Of a stretch of DNA of 31,160 nt, positions 9,975 to 19,268 are shown piece by piece. Within the stretch, counting starts at the first letter, position 1, and every line of letters starts with the position of its first letter. Below the pieces are notes generated by a model. It was not told the origin of the DNA. It saw only the letters and a list, made by a program, of their open reading frames with translations, and did no database searches. The DNA comes from Nemertoderma westbladi (Eukaryota; Xenacoelomorpha; Nemertodermatida; Nemertodermatidae). The DNA is taken from assembly GCA_032718475.1 (NCBI GenBank), contig JAUCBJ010006514.1, positions 1-31,160 of the forward strand, read 5' to 3'. Position numbers and translations under genes: made by a program.

Positions 9975-11266
9975 GATGCAACCATATCTCATACAACCAT
10001 ATCTCATACAACCATATCTCATACAGCCATATCTCATGCAACCATATCTCATGCAACCATCTCATGCAACCATTTCTCATGCAACCATATCTCATGCAAC
10101 CATATGTCATACAGCTATTTCTCATACAACCATATCTTATACAGCCATATCTCATACAACCATATCTCATACAGCCATATCTCATACAGCCATATCTCAT
10201 ACAGCCATATCTCATGCAACCATATCTCATACAGCCATATCTCATACAACCATATCTCATACAGCCATATCTCATACAGCCATATCTCATACAGCCATAT
10301 CTCATACAACCATATCTCATACAGCCATATCTCATACAACCATATCTCATACAGCCATATCTCATACAGTCATATCTCATACAACCATATTTCATACAGC
10401 CATATCTCATACAACCATATCTCATTCAGCCATATCTCATACAGCCATATCTCATACAGCCATATATCATACAGCCATATCTCATACAACCATATCTCAT
10501 ACAGCCATATCTCATGCAACCATATCTCATACAGCCATATCTCATACAACCATATCTCATACAGCCATATATCATACAGCCATATCTCATACAGCCATAT
10601 CTTATACAACCATATCTCATACAGCCATATCTCATACAGCCATATCTCATACAGCCATATCTCATACAGCCATATCTCATACAACCATATCTCATACAGC
10701 CATATCTCATGCAACCATATCTCATACAGCCATATCTCATACAACCATATCTCATACAGCCATATATCATACAGCCATATCTCATACAGCCATATCTCAT
10801 ACAACCATATCTCATACAGCCATATCTCATACAACCATATCTCATACAGCCATATCTCATACAACCATATCTCATACAACCATATCTCATACAGCCATAT
10901 CTCATACAACCATATCTCATACAGCCATATCTCATACAACCATATCTCATACAGCCATATCTCATACAACCATATCTCATACAGCCATATGTCATACAGC
11001 CATATCTTATACAACCATATCTCATACAGCCATATCTCATACAGCCATATCTCATACAGCCATATCTCATACAACCATATCTCATACAGCCATATCTCAT
11101 GCAACCATATCTCATACAGCCATATCTCATGCAACCATATCTCATGCAGCCATATCTCATACAACCATATCTCATACAGCCATATATCATACAGCCATAT
11201 CTCATACAACCATATCTCATACAGCCATATCTCATACAACCATATCTCAATCCGCCATATCTCATG
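9975..11266. repeat. 15-bp minisatellite, about 86 copies, G/A alternating
   Basis: The unit is CATATCTCATACAGC or CATATCTCATACAAC. The two versions often alternate, giving a 30-bp period; GCAAC, TATATC and similar variants occur. Fifteen is divisible by three and the unit lacks stops in most frames, so spurious 300-460-aa ORFs appear on both strands. On the minus strand each unit holds CTGTATGAG, a weak donor-like sequence. Confidence 0.97.
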
Positions 11267-11347
11267 ATCTTCTCGACGGCTTTCAGTCCTTGCAAGGAGC
11301 GCTTCCCATCAATACAACAAATATTAAGACTGAAGAATAACTTCGGG
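11238..11347. other. Candidate short exon between two arrays, strand ambiguous
   Basis: The unique sequence between the 15-bp and 31-bp arrays looks exonic in both directions. Plus strand: acceptor TTCTCGACGGCTTTCAG to 11286, an open frame 11287-11347 containing PCKERFPSIQQILRLKNNFG, then GGG|GTAACT, where the GT is the first of the 31-bp array. Minus strand: acceptor TTATTCTTCAG down to 11330, then a frame with DGKRSLQGLKAVEKIM running into the 15-bp array, where the first GTATGAG donor is at 11237. Neither phase joins simply to the neighbouring candidate exons. Only one reading, or neither, can be right. Confidence 0.35.
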
Positions 11348-12260
11348 GTAACTGGTGCATTATCGCTGGAGATTCGGGGTAACTGGTGCATTATCGCTGG
11401 AGATTTGGGGTAACTGGTGCATTATCGCTGGAGATTCGGGGTAACTGGTGCATTACCGCTGGAGATTCGGGGTAACTGGTGCATTATCGCTGGAGATTCG
11501 GGGTAACTGGTGCATTATCGCTGGATGCATTATCGCTGAAGATTCGGGGTAACTGGTGCATTATCGCTGGAGATTTGGGGTAACTGGTGCATTATCGCTG
11601 GAGATTCGGGGTAACTGGTGCATTATCGCTGGAGATTCGGGGTAACTGGTGCATTATCGCTGGAGATTCGGGGTAACTGGTGCATTATCGCTGGAGATTC
11701 GGGGTAACTGGTGCATTATCGCTGAAGATTCGGGGTAACTGGTGCATCATCGCTGGAGATTCGGGGTAACTGGTGCATTATCGCTGGAGATTCGGGGTAA
11801 CTGGTGCATTATCGCTGGAGATTCGGGGTAACTGGTGCATTATCGCTGGAGATTCGGGGTAACTGGTGCATTATCGCTGGAGATTCGGGGTAACTGGTGC
11901 ATTATCGCTGGAGATTCGGGGTAACTGGTGCATTATCGCTGGAGATTCGGGGGTAACTGGTGCATTATCGCTGGAGATTCGGGGGTAACTGGTGCATTAT
12001 CGCTGGAGATTCGGGGTAACTGGTGCATTATCGCTGGAGATTCGGGGTAACTGGTGCATTATCGCTGGAGATTCGGGGTAACTGGTGCATTATCGCTGGA
12101 GATTCGGGGGTAACTGGTGCATTATCGCTGGAGATTCGGGGGTAACTGGTGCATTATCGCTGGAGATTCGGGGGTAACTGGTGCATTACCGCTGGAGATT
12201 CGGGGTAACTGGTGCATTATCGCTGGAGATTCGGGGTAACTGGTGCATTATCGCTGGAGA
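11342..12260 (+). repeat. 31-bp minisatellite, about 29 copies, with GTAACT in each unit
   Basis: Each 31-bp unit contains GATTCGGGGTAACTGGTGC followed by ATTATCGCTGG. The G run varies between four and five, and occasional variants (TTTGGGG, ACCGCTGG) occur. One partial unit is inserted near 11525. If the plus-strand exon ending at 11347 is real, the first GT is its 5' splice site and every unit repeats it. Read on the minus strand the unit holds CGAATCTCCAG, a possible acceptor. Confidence 0.95.
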
Positions 12261-13201
12261 GACCTTTTTCAAAAGCTTGTAGGTAAAGATTGAAAGCAAA
12301 AATAAAAATTCTGGCTCACCCAGCAAGGAGGGAGGTGAAACGTTCTCTATTTCAAATTTCATGTAATCTCATTGAGATTTGTCGAAAAATTTTGGGTGCG
12401 GCCATATGCTTGAATAAAGACACTATATTACATGAACATGGGATGGTGTAAATACCGTATTCACTTTGGAAATTGGATTTATACAACATCAAAGAATTAT
12501 CTGGACTCAGCATTCTCTCTTACAGGAAGCTGGTTTCCCGTGGCCATCAGCTTTAAAAACATTGTGTAGGCTAGCAGCATAAACATTTTAACAACTAAAC
12601 ATGAATGAATAGAACTCGGTGATATTCGATTATCCCCATTTAGTTGAAATATTCTTCTTGATACCCTGGTGGCCGCCGTCCGTACAATAACGCCGGATAC
12701 TACGTAGGCGTTCCCCGTTCCCGTACCCCCTATACCCGATAAATACCGCTTATATTCTACGCTCTAATTGGTCCGTTGAACCTTAATTAATTCGTGTTTT
12801 GTTTAGCTAGATAAGTGTGGTTCCAGTACCTACAGTATGTTTACGCCATGCGCCATAAAGAAATTATACATTCAATCTTTTGTCTGTTATAGATTTACAT
12901 CACAGTAACTTTATAGTTGTGAAGAACATACTAAAACTAAAAACATCCACAATTATGTGTTATTTTATAAACATATAATTTTAATTCTACGACGCTGTAA
13001 TACTTCTATGGTTTTTTAACTTAATTTTTAGATTCTTTTTTTTTTTTCAAATGAAATATTTTGCACTTCCTTGGATTGTAACATAATAATATATGTATGT
13101 ATTCTAATATGTATTATAAAATTTACCATATACTTTCACTTTCGTTATTTCTTATTTATATTGTATTTCCGTAATTGGCAATGTTGTTGTAACTGTTTTA
13201 G
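12261..13201. other. Unique spacer with one candidate exon at 12524-12586
   Basis: Most of this stretch is AT-rich. On the minus strand 12586-12524 starts with ATG and encodes MFMLLAYTMFLKLMATGNQL plus one Pro, a signal-peptide-like start, ending in phase 0 at CCT|GTAAGAG, a strong donor. On the plus strand the same junction reads as acceptor TTCTCTCTTACAG| at 12525 with an open frame EAGFPWPSALKTLCRLAA and stop. The two readings exclude each other. The rest, including a GC-richer patch at 12660-12740, shows no gene. Confidence 0.3.
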
Positions 13202-13484
13202 TTCTTCGCCGAACGGTGAACAAGGGTCAGACCTTCTACAATCCCAGGGGTCTACCCAGGATATCGACGATTCTCAACCTTTGAGGTCTCGAGAAATCCT
13301 CCAATCACAGGGTTCCGGCGATACCTACGTCACTCTCACAGACTCTGAGAAGACTCTCCCTGACAGAGGCAGCTCTATAGAAAGCTACCAAGAGAGAGGG
13401 AGTTCTATAGAAAGCTGCACCGCCGATGACATGGACAGATTGCCCCACAAGAATAGCCAATCGTTTATACGACAGAATAGCTGT
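13202..13484 (+). CDS. Internal exon of an unrecognised Ser/Gln-rich protein
   Basis: A 283-nt exon runs from acceptor AACTGTTTTAG (AG at 13200-13201) to a strong donor TGT|GTAAGT (GT at 13485). It enters in phase 2 and leaves in phase 0. The roughly 94 residues are hydrophilic and rich in Ser, Gln, Asp and Glu. They hold two internal near-repeats: LLQSQGS/ILQSQGS and DRGSSIES/ERGSSIES. The composition suggests a disordered cytoplasmic region with many possible phosphorylation sites; function is unknown. The upstream sequence 13071-13201 is open but AT-rich and looks intronic. The donor is the first of a 42-bp tandem array in which it is repeated in every unit. I could not identify the preceding exon with confidence. 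Confidence 0.65.
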
Positions 13485-14645
13485 GTAAGTATTATCGGTT
13501 GCCCCGAGTGCAGATAGAATAGCTGTGTAAGTATTATCGGTTGCCCCAAGTGCAGATAGAATAGCTGTGTAAGTATTATCGGTTGCCCCAAGTGCAGATA
13601 GAATAGCTGTGTAAGTATTATCGGTTGCCCCAAGTGCAGACAGAATAGCTGTGTAAGTATTATCGGTTGCCCCGAGTGCAGATAGAATAGCTGTGTAAGT
13701 ATTATCGGTTGCCCCAAGTGCAGATAGAATAGCTGTGTAAGTATTATCGGTTGCCCCAAGTGCAGACAGAATAGCTGTGTAAGTATTATCGGTTGCCCCA
13801 AGTGCAGACAGAATAGCTGTGTAAGTATTATCGGTTGCCCCGAGTGCAGATAGAATAGCTGTGTAAGTATTATCGGTTGCCCCAAGTGCAGATAGAATAG
13901 CTGTGTAAGTATTATCGGTTGCCCCGAGTGCAGATAGAATAGCTGTGTAAGTATTATCGGTTGCCCCAAGTGCAGATAGAATAGCTGTGTAAGTATTATC
14001 GGTTGCCCCAAGTGCAGACAGAATAGCTGTGTAAGTATTATCGGTTGCCCCAAGTGCAGACAAAATAGCTGTGTAAGTATTATCGGTTGCCCCAAGTGCA
14101 GACAGAATAGCTGTGTAAGTATTATCGGTTGCCCCGAGTGCAGATAGAATAGCTGTGTAAGTATTATCGGTTGCCCCAAGTGCAGACAGAATAGCTGTGT
14201 AAGTATTATCGGTTGCCCCAAGTGCAGACAGAATAGCTGTGTAAGTATTATCGGTTGCCCCGAGTGCAGATAGAATAGCTGTGTAAGTATTATCGGTTGC
14301 CCCAAGTGCAGACAGAATAGCTGTGTAAGTATTATCGGTTGCCCCAAGTGCAGACAGAATAGCTGTGTAAGTATTATCGGTTGCCCCGAGTGCAGATAGA
14401 ATAGCTGTGTAAGTATTATCGGTTGCCCCAAGTGCAGACAGAATAGCTGTGTAAGTATTATCGGTTGCCCCAAGTGCAGACAGAATAGCTGTGTAAGTAT
14501 TATCGGTTGCCCCAAGTGCAGACATAATAGCTGTGTAAGTATTATCGGTTGCCCCGAGTGCAGACAGAATAGCTGTGTAAGTATTATCGGTTGCCCCAAG
14601 TGCAGACAGAATAGCTGTGTAAATTTTGTCGGTTGCCCCAAGTCA
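13471..14645 (+). repeat. 42-bp minisatellite, about 28 copies, each with GTAAGT donor
   Basis: The unit contains AGAATAGCTGTGTAAGTATT then ATCGGTTGCCCCAAGTGCAG. The last exon bases ACAGAATAGCTGT and the first intron bases GTAAGTATTATC of the preceding exon are themselves the first unit, so the array copies the exon-intron junction. Variants CCCCGAGTGCAGAT and CCCCAAGTGCAGAC follow a three-unit (126-bp) pattern, clearest at about 14130-14460. The stretch TTGCCCCAAGTGCAG in each unit is also acceptor-like. In the plus frame, units ending AGAT give an in-frame TAG and AGAC units stay open. The array seems to fill the whole intron. Confidence 0.95.
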
Positions 14646-14652
14646 AGGGCAG

Positions 14653-14694
14653 GATGGAACAGATTCGGTGGGACTTCGCACCAGTCGAAGTTAG
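14653..14694 (+). CDS. Candidate terminal exon after the 42-bp array
   Basis: The last, diverged unit ends TTGCCCCAAGTCAAGGGCAG (AG at 14651-14652). From 14653 phase 0 encodes DGTDSVGLRTSRS and a TAG at 14692. Phase 0 is what the exon ending at 13484 needs, and the composition resembles that exon. Alternative AG choices upstream open other frames (one containing MEQIRWDFAPVEV), so this is a guess between readings. Confidence 0.3.
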   Translation, partial: DGTDSVGLRTSRS

Positions 14695-15029
14695 CAAGCT
14701 TATCATACCGGCACCACTGTTCAATCGTTGCCTTGTCGCCCTCTAGCGGTAGTCTGGAGGGCTGCAGGTCCTCTCACTCACATTTCAGACTTTCGGCAGA
14801 CTACATGTGAAGCGAGTTTGGTTTAATTCCATCAATGATTGCCAGAGTTATTCACCTTCTCAAACATTTTCCGACGGACAGACAGACAACGGTTGAAGCG
14901 GTACACCACAGATTTATAAAATAATTATTTATACGTGAGTTTTTTTTCTTAAATTTTAATTTTTTTCCACGATATCAGATATCTGGCATATATACTTTCA
15001 TATATTTACTAAATACAAAGTACAAACTA
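14695..15029. other. Spacer, no gene; one dispersed motif copy
   Basis: On the minus strand 14760-14735 reads CCTCCAGACTACCGCTAGAG followed by GGCGAC, the fourth copy of the motif found at 2808-3167. Otherwise the stretch is AT-rich with a poly-T run near 14941 and shows no exon. Confidence 0.5.
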
Positions 15030-16214
15030 ATTTGGTATACTACTAGGTACTACTACTACTACTAGGATCGGCATGCTGCATTGCAGCTGCATTTTTAAGA
15101 ATGCTGTGCCGGCTTATCGACAAAATTGCACCGCCACAACTCCCTATCACCCATGACATTTGCTAGATCATCCGCATCTTCAAGGCCAGTGTCCTTTAAG
15201 ATGCGTCTCAAGAAAGTCATGGGCTGTCCACCATGCTTATTTACTCCGTGAGGCTGCCAAAGTACAAGATTATGCACTGGCTGGTACTCACGGCGAAAGC
15301 AATGTCCTGCAAAGCGGAGGCGATTTTGTTCTAGTGTAAAGCTTGGGGGAACCAATGAGACACCTCCAAAGTTATATAGTGTCTGTTTGGAGATGTGTGC
15401 TTTGTACTTGACACTATGAACCCGGCGTAGCATTCTTGTGAATGTGCCATCCAGAGATTTGGTGTCCTCAGCAGTTAGAGCCCAGCATGGACTCCCATAG
15501 AGGAGTACTGGAACTACTGCAGCTCTAAATAATCGGACCTTAAGTGTCCGATTAATTCTCGGTGACTTCCAAATCCTGGAAAGCCTATTCAAGGCTGCCC
15601 ATGCCTTCCCCTTACGTATTCAAAGGTCCTCACCTGACTTCCGGATCCATGATCCCAGGTAACAGAAGTCATCCACATGCTCAAGCATACCATCTTTTGA
15701 GCTTAAGCTCATCCGATCAGAGACTTGCTGAGGACTTTCAAAGTTAACTGTCAAAATTTTGGTCTTTCTGGAGTTAATAAAAAGACCAACACTAGAAGCA
15801 GCATGTTCTAATGAGCTGAGGAGCCGTTGGGATCCCTCTAGTGATTCTGAGAGTACTCCTAAGTCATCAGCAAAGTCTAGATCAGTTAGGTACTTGGCAG
15901 GATTTCCTCGACTTCTGGAGCCAGTAGGTGGAGTTATCATCACCCCATCATCATTATGATGATCTAAGGACATGCGTAGAACATAGTCAACAACAATTAT
16001 GAACACGAATGGTGCAAGTGTGTCTCCCTGGAGGACGCCCCATAACACTTCAAATGGTTCTGTGTCACCGTCAACAGTAGACACAAATGTTGTCGAACCA
16101 TCGTATACTGATCTGATTGCTGCAATAATTTCATCAGGAATCCCATATAATGAAAGTATGCTGAACATACGTGAGCGAGAGACTGAATCAAAGGCCTTGA
16201 AGTATTTGGTATAC
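15030..16214 (-). mobile_element. 5'-truncated LINE copy with 11-bp target-site duplication and TAG-repeat tail
   Basis: ATTTGGTATAC stands at 15030-15040 and again at 16204-16214, flanking the insertion exactly. On the minus strand the element starts mid-RT at 16203 (ACTTCAAGGCC) and ends after a short 3' UTR in a (TAG)n-type tail at 15041-15067 instead of poly(A). This layout is the classic result of incomplete target-primed reverse transcription, and the trinucleotide tail is typical of RTE-like elements. Its first 379 bp match 6794-7171 of the plus-strand copy, with four amino-acid differences over about 115 residues. The two copies converge and are not from one event. Confidence 0.9.
15095..16203 (-). 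pseudogene. C-terminal reverse transcriptase part of the LINE, one in-frame stop
   Basis: The frame holds KAFDSVSRSRMF, GVLQGDTLAPFVF, YLTDLDFADDLGVL (catalytic FADD) and thumb CYLGSWIRKSGEDL. A TGA follows at about 15620. The same frame then resumes with IRKGKAW, SRIWKSPRINRTLKVRLFRA, VVPVLLYGSPCWAL and the C-terminal domain with FAGHCFRREYQP and DRELW, ending at 15095. A single stop and no frameshift mean a younger or less decayed copy than the one at 4345-7171. The N-terminal endonuclease is missing by 5' truncation, so the fragment could not encode a working element. Confidence 0.88.
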
Positions 16215-16224
16215 AATAGTAGAC

Positions 16225-16777
16225 GGACTTAAGTTTTGAATACAGTAGAGTTTCGTCGGAATCTTAGTTTGGGGAAGCAGTGATCATCTGTGTACTTCCC
16301 GTGGTTTGGTAGAGACAACGCACGAACTTCATCCTTTCCAACAGCATGCAGGGTGTTTAGTTTATGCCCATTGTTTGATCGACAAACTTTGATTTCCCTG
16401 TTTCGGAATAGTAGGGCGCATCTCTGAACTTGTGGTCCCCAACCTCAGCCTTGTAACTTGAAATATATTGAGCTATGTGATCGCTGACTTTGGAAAAGGA
16501 ACAATGAAAGACGATGTTTCCTTTTCTCCTCGCTGTTTAGATCTTGGGAATATAATAAGCATTCCATCATATCTGCATGTTATGATGTCTAAATCTACTG
16601 AATTAACTTCATACTGTCCAAATCTTGTGAATGAACTTCTCCACAACGTAAACCACCACATATTGCTAAAGCAACAATCGCTTTACGTACTTTCCAATAA
16701 GGAGAATTGAGCTCCTCATTGTCCAGGAATGTATCGACTTCTTGCATGGCCACGATACGGAGGGTGCGATTTCGCAA
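16225..16777 (-). pseudogene. Decayed tyrosine recombinase (Crypton/DUF3504-like)
   Basis: The minus strand encodes VDTFLDNEELNSPYWKVRKA then VALAICGGLRCGEV, the box I Arg motif (GLRxxE) of tyrosine recombinases. In a second frame follow VDLDIITCRYDGMLIIF and RSKQRGEKE, in a third DHIAQYISSYKAEVGDHKF, then KLNTLHAVGKDEVRAL and KYTDDHCF, which aligns with the H-x-x-R box (usually YTGHCFRR). The terminal catalytic Tyr region is not seen. Frame changes are numerous. One is explained by a 29-bp tandem duplication right after box I (GAAGTTCATTCACAAGAT / GAAGTTAATTCAGTAGAT). Family assignment rests on these motifs alone; DIRS or Crypton elements, or a domesticated DUF3504 gene, are the alternatives. 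The LINE at 15041-16203 was inserted just downstream. Confidence 0.7.
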
Positions 16778-17701
16778 AAGTTAAAACGCTTATAAAAAAA
16801 ACTTAAAGGCAAAATCGATAATTCCGGCTTCATGGGGATATCGACGGTGAGTTGAACTAGTTGTGTTTCAAATGATAAAGATTTGTACGAACATTGGGGG
16901 GGGTTCATACCTTATTACATTTGACACCGCTGAAGACGACCTGGCGGGGCGGCTGGAACAGCCATACAGTAAAATCAATTACATTTTTATGAATCTGTGT
17001 GGACGACCCTTAAAACGGTTAACAAATATGATATACAAATATTTGAGTTGCTTGAATAATAATAGCAGCGCTTGTACGTCGAAATATCGCAAATACTTTG
17101 TTATTTTGGCTTTATCCTATCACATATTGCAATAATAACTCTAGATTAGGAGTGTTGTCATTGTGGAATGGAAATTATAAATGGATTTTTCTTTAAACCT
17201 ACCAAATAATCTCTAATAAGTAATACCAGTATAATATGCTCCCAAGCACTTTAAAATTCACATTAAAATTTAGGATTATACTTTCATCTTTATTACTCGT
17301 TTAACAATATAAGTTAGGTGTTATAAATATTTATGTATTAATTTAAATGTAAATTTGATTGTGCAGAATAATATAAACTAATAGAACTCGTTAGCAGTGT
17401 TCTTTCAACCGACAACCGGTGCCCGACCAACAGCCTCTTGGTATTCACATAGCGTAGGTTAAAAATTTATCGGTGGAATCAACCACTTCTTTTCAATATA
17501 CTAGAAAACCTATTTTTTTCTCAAAATATATAAATAATTATATCTGTCTATATCTTTATATGTCTATATCACAATTAATACATGACTGTGGGATCATTGG
17601 CCATTGTTAGCCTTTTAATGTTAGTTGCATGAAGTTGCGAAATATATTGTTTTGCACTCGAGTTCTATTTGCATATTATGGCGCATGCGCGCAGCACATA
17701 T
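16778..17701. other. AT-rich spacer, no gene seen; NRF1-like palindrome near the end
   Basis: There is an open plus-strand frame at 16863-17135 with no recognisable features, probably chance. A GCGCATGCGC palindrome at 17681-17690 matches the NRF1 core and lies next to ATTTGCAT (17668). Both lie just 3' of the minus-strand membrane protein gene, so any promoter role would belong to another transcript. Confidence 0.4.
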
Positions 17702-17887
17702 TTATTTAGGAGTTTCAGACCTATCCTCTTCTTCTCCCACGGTTTGTGGTAGGCGAGGTGTTTGTTCCGGTGACGTTTGTTGTCTGTTTGATCCGATGAA
17801 GATGAGAACTACCAGCATTACCAGCATAAAGCAAGCCGCAACAACGTACATTACAGCAGGCCAATCACCTACCCAACGCTTAACTAT
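17702..17887 (-). CDS. Terminal exon (4) of small type I membrane protein: TM helix and tail
   Basis: The exon starts after acceptor TTATTATTACAG (AG at 17889-17888) in phase 0 and encodes 61 residues plus TAA. A juxtamembrane IVKRWVGDWP leads into a helix AVMYVVAACFMLVMLVVLIF, then IGSN and a 29-residue hydrophilic tail with TSPEQTPRLP and the acidic GEEEDRSETPK. It joins exon 3 in frame (…AAYQC then IVKRW). An AATAAA at 17706-17701 overlaps the stop codon, so the 3' UTR may be very short. No ITAM-like or kinase motif is seen in the tail; the Thr-Pro and Ser-Pro sites could be phosphorylated. Confidence 0.75.
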   Translation of the reverse strand: MVKRWVGDWPAVMYVVAACFMLVMLVVLIFIGSNRQQTSPEQTPRLPQTVGEEEDRSETPK

Positions 17888-17959
17888 CTGTAATAATAAG
17901 TTTGCAAAAAATTAGAACCAAAATTAAATATTTATTAAACTTAAAACAGAAACAACTAT

Positions 17960-18250
17960 TTGCGTATCCCTGTGTGAGGTAGGTTGACGTAAGGTATTCT
18001 TCGGCCGTTAGACCAGGGATTACGCACAAAGTCCGATGACTTATTTCCAGTGCGATCCCCCCAGAAATATACTCCCCAGAGGAAACTCTAGTACTCATTT
18101 AGCTACCACTAAGGATGCAAGGCAGAGATGCGCCCTGGCTGGTCCCTTTAAACCATTCGTGTCAAAACGAAAACTACCTTGGACCCCTTGAGAGATCGAA
18201 CCCACGACCTTCGGAGAGATTTCAATCAACTACGTATGGTAGGTGTGGCG
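17960..18250 (-). mobile_element. Possible tRNA-derived SINE
   Basis: On the minus strand CGTAGTTGATTGAA (18234-18221) resembles an A box and GTGGGTTCGATC (18205-18194) is a good B box, about 30 bases apart as in tRNA. The sequence downstream does not fold as a tRNA acceptor stem and continues as a non-tRNA body ending in the region of ACGGCCGAAGAATACC near 18000. The tRNA-like head plus unrelated body suggests a SINE. The extent is approximate, no target-site duplication was found, and I do not recognise the family. Confidence 0.5.
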
Positions 18251-18554
18251 ATCCGTTCTCGTTGTTTCACGAACAACGTAGTAAACTCTTTAAACGTAGT
18301 TAAAGTAAGTAGGCCTATGTATTTATTTATGTATTTCTATTTCAAAATAATGCCATTACTAAAATACAATGATTCCCTTTTTTATTATTCGATTTTTATA
18401 TTCGAAGAAACTAGTATATTGAGTGACAATTCGCTTTAATTTTTATGACTTCTAAACTTTTTAATTCTTTCAAATTAATTAATTCTTGACAAATTAATTC
18501 TTTTCAATTCAATATTATCATAGAACTTCATGTTAAAATTAGCATAATAAAATT

Positions 18555-18865
18555 ATTTTATTCTTAAATTGTCACTTTTTCGCACGAATATACCCCAAAA
18601 TCGAAAGATAATCGGAACTCCATATCTAATATTGGTTTAAGTTGTTAAGCGGCTCTCTAGTTACGTAATAAATATTCCAGAACACTAAGTTATTTTAACA
18701 TTGAATAAGGCAACATCAGGAGTTGAAGAGTACAATAATTTGAATTGCAGTAACTATGGAAACAATATAGTAAAATACTACAGTTCAATCATCTAACACT
18801 ATATCGCTCTATATTCTTTTATTAAACAATTGGGCAACAATAAAGTACTAATTTAAGAATAAAAT
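18555..18865. mobile_element. MITE-like element, copy 1, 16-bp perfect terminal inverted repeats
   Basis: ATTTTATTCTTAAATT at 18555-18570 is exactly mirrored at 18850-18865. The interior (GGAACTCCATATCTAATATT, TTAAGCGGCTCT, GAGTTGAAGAGTA, ACTATATCGCTCTAT) matches the region 29780-30290 on the opposite strand. Compared with that copy it lacks about 200 bp on its left side. It has no coding capacity, so a non-autonomous DNA transposon is the simplest reading. Confidence 0.7.
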
Positions 18866-19073
18866 TACAATTACGTATTACGTATTACATGGGAATAAAT
18901 CATAGAACATTTGTTTTACAATATTCATACGACCCTTTATTAACTTCGCTGATGCTCGTTAAATATAATGCCTCAAGAATAGTGAAAAAAAGGTTCTACT
19001 TCTTTGCCATGTTATAAATAATTATTTTTTCTGTCAGTCGCATTTTTAATACTTAGTTTCAATAAAAACTTAC

Positions 19074-19268
19074 ACATTGGTAGGCCGCGTGCTCCCAAAT
19101 ATAATACAGGTTTCCAGTTTTGGATGGACAGTAGCAAGAACCATTCGAAACTTGCAAACCAGGTTTATAAACAGTTTGTTCTATGGTTTTTCTTACCCAC
19201 GTACTGTTTGTTTCAGTTCCGTTTTTTTGTCCGCCCCAACAATCACTTGCTGATCTTGGAGACATGCA
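19074..19268 (-). CDS. Exon 3 of the membrane protein: second Cys module
   Basis: A 195-nt exon, phase 0 on both sides, from acceptor TTATACTTTTAG (AG at 19270-19269) to a strong donor CCAATGT|GTAAGT. It encodes 65 residues starting CMSPRSASDCWGGQ and ending IWEHAAYQC. It contains sequons NGT, NST and NGS and five or six Cys, including a CYC pair. It parallels exon 2 in order: PRS, C, N-x-T, CxC, terminal Q-C. I infer an extracellular module made by exon duplication. I do not recognise the fold. Confidence 0.75.

Larger units (their letters stand above)
17888..19073 (-). other. Intron 3 of the membrane protein gene; holds SINE head and MITE copy
   Basis: Donor TGT|GTAAGT at 19073 and acceptor ATTATTACAG at 17888. 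Unlike introns 1 and 2, it has no minisatellite at its donor. It carries a tRNA-like SINE segment (about 17960-18250) and a MITE-like element (18555-18865). Confidence 0.65.

Noticed and set aside
9955-11413. Repeat proteins of the SHTAISHTT, LIQPY and EIWLY type
   Set aside because: A 15-bp stop-free unit explains open frames on both strands; no start context or conserved domain is present.
13305-14641. Two 400-aa minus-strand ORFs (TAILSALGATDNTY and QPIILTQLF repeats)
   Set aside because: 42-bp units lack minus-strand stops, and the plus-strand exon at 13202-13484 gives a better coding explanation for the overlapping unique part.
13471-14645. CRISPR array
   Set aside because: Units are contiguous tandem copies with no unique spacers, in an animal genome.
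4345-16214. Twin-primed inversion of one LINE insertion
   Set aside because: In twin priming the inverted 5' part lies upstream of the 3' part. Here the two parts converge with 8.6 kb between them, they overlap in sequence, and the minus copy has its own target-site duplication.
17625-17915. 96-aa plus-strand ORF
   Set aside because: It is the antisense shadow of the membrane protein's terminal exon, which has an acceptor, a TM helix and a matching phase.
18175-18245. Functional tRNA gene
   Set aside because: A- and B-box-like sequences are present, but I could not form an acceptor stem or a proper anticodon arm, so a SINE head is more likely.
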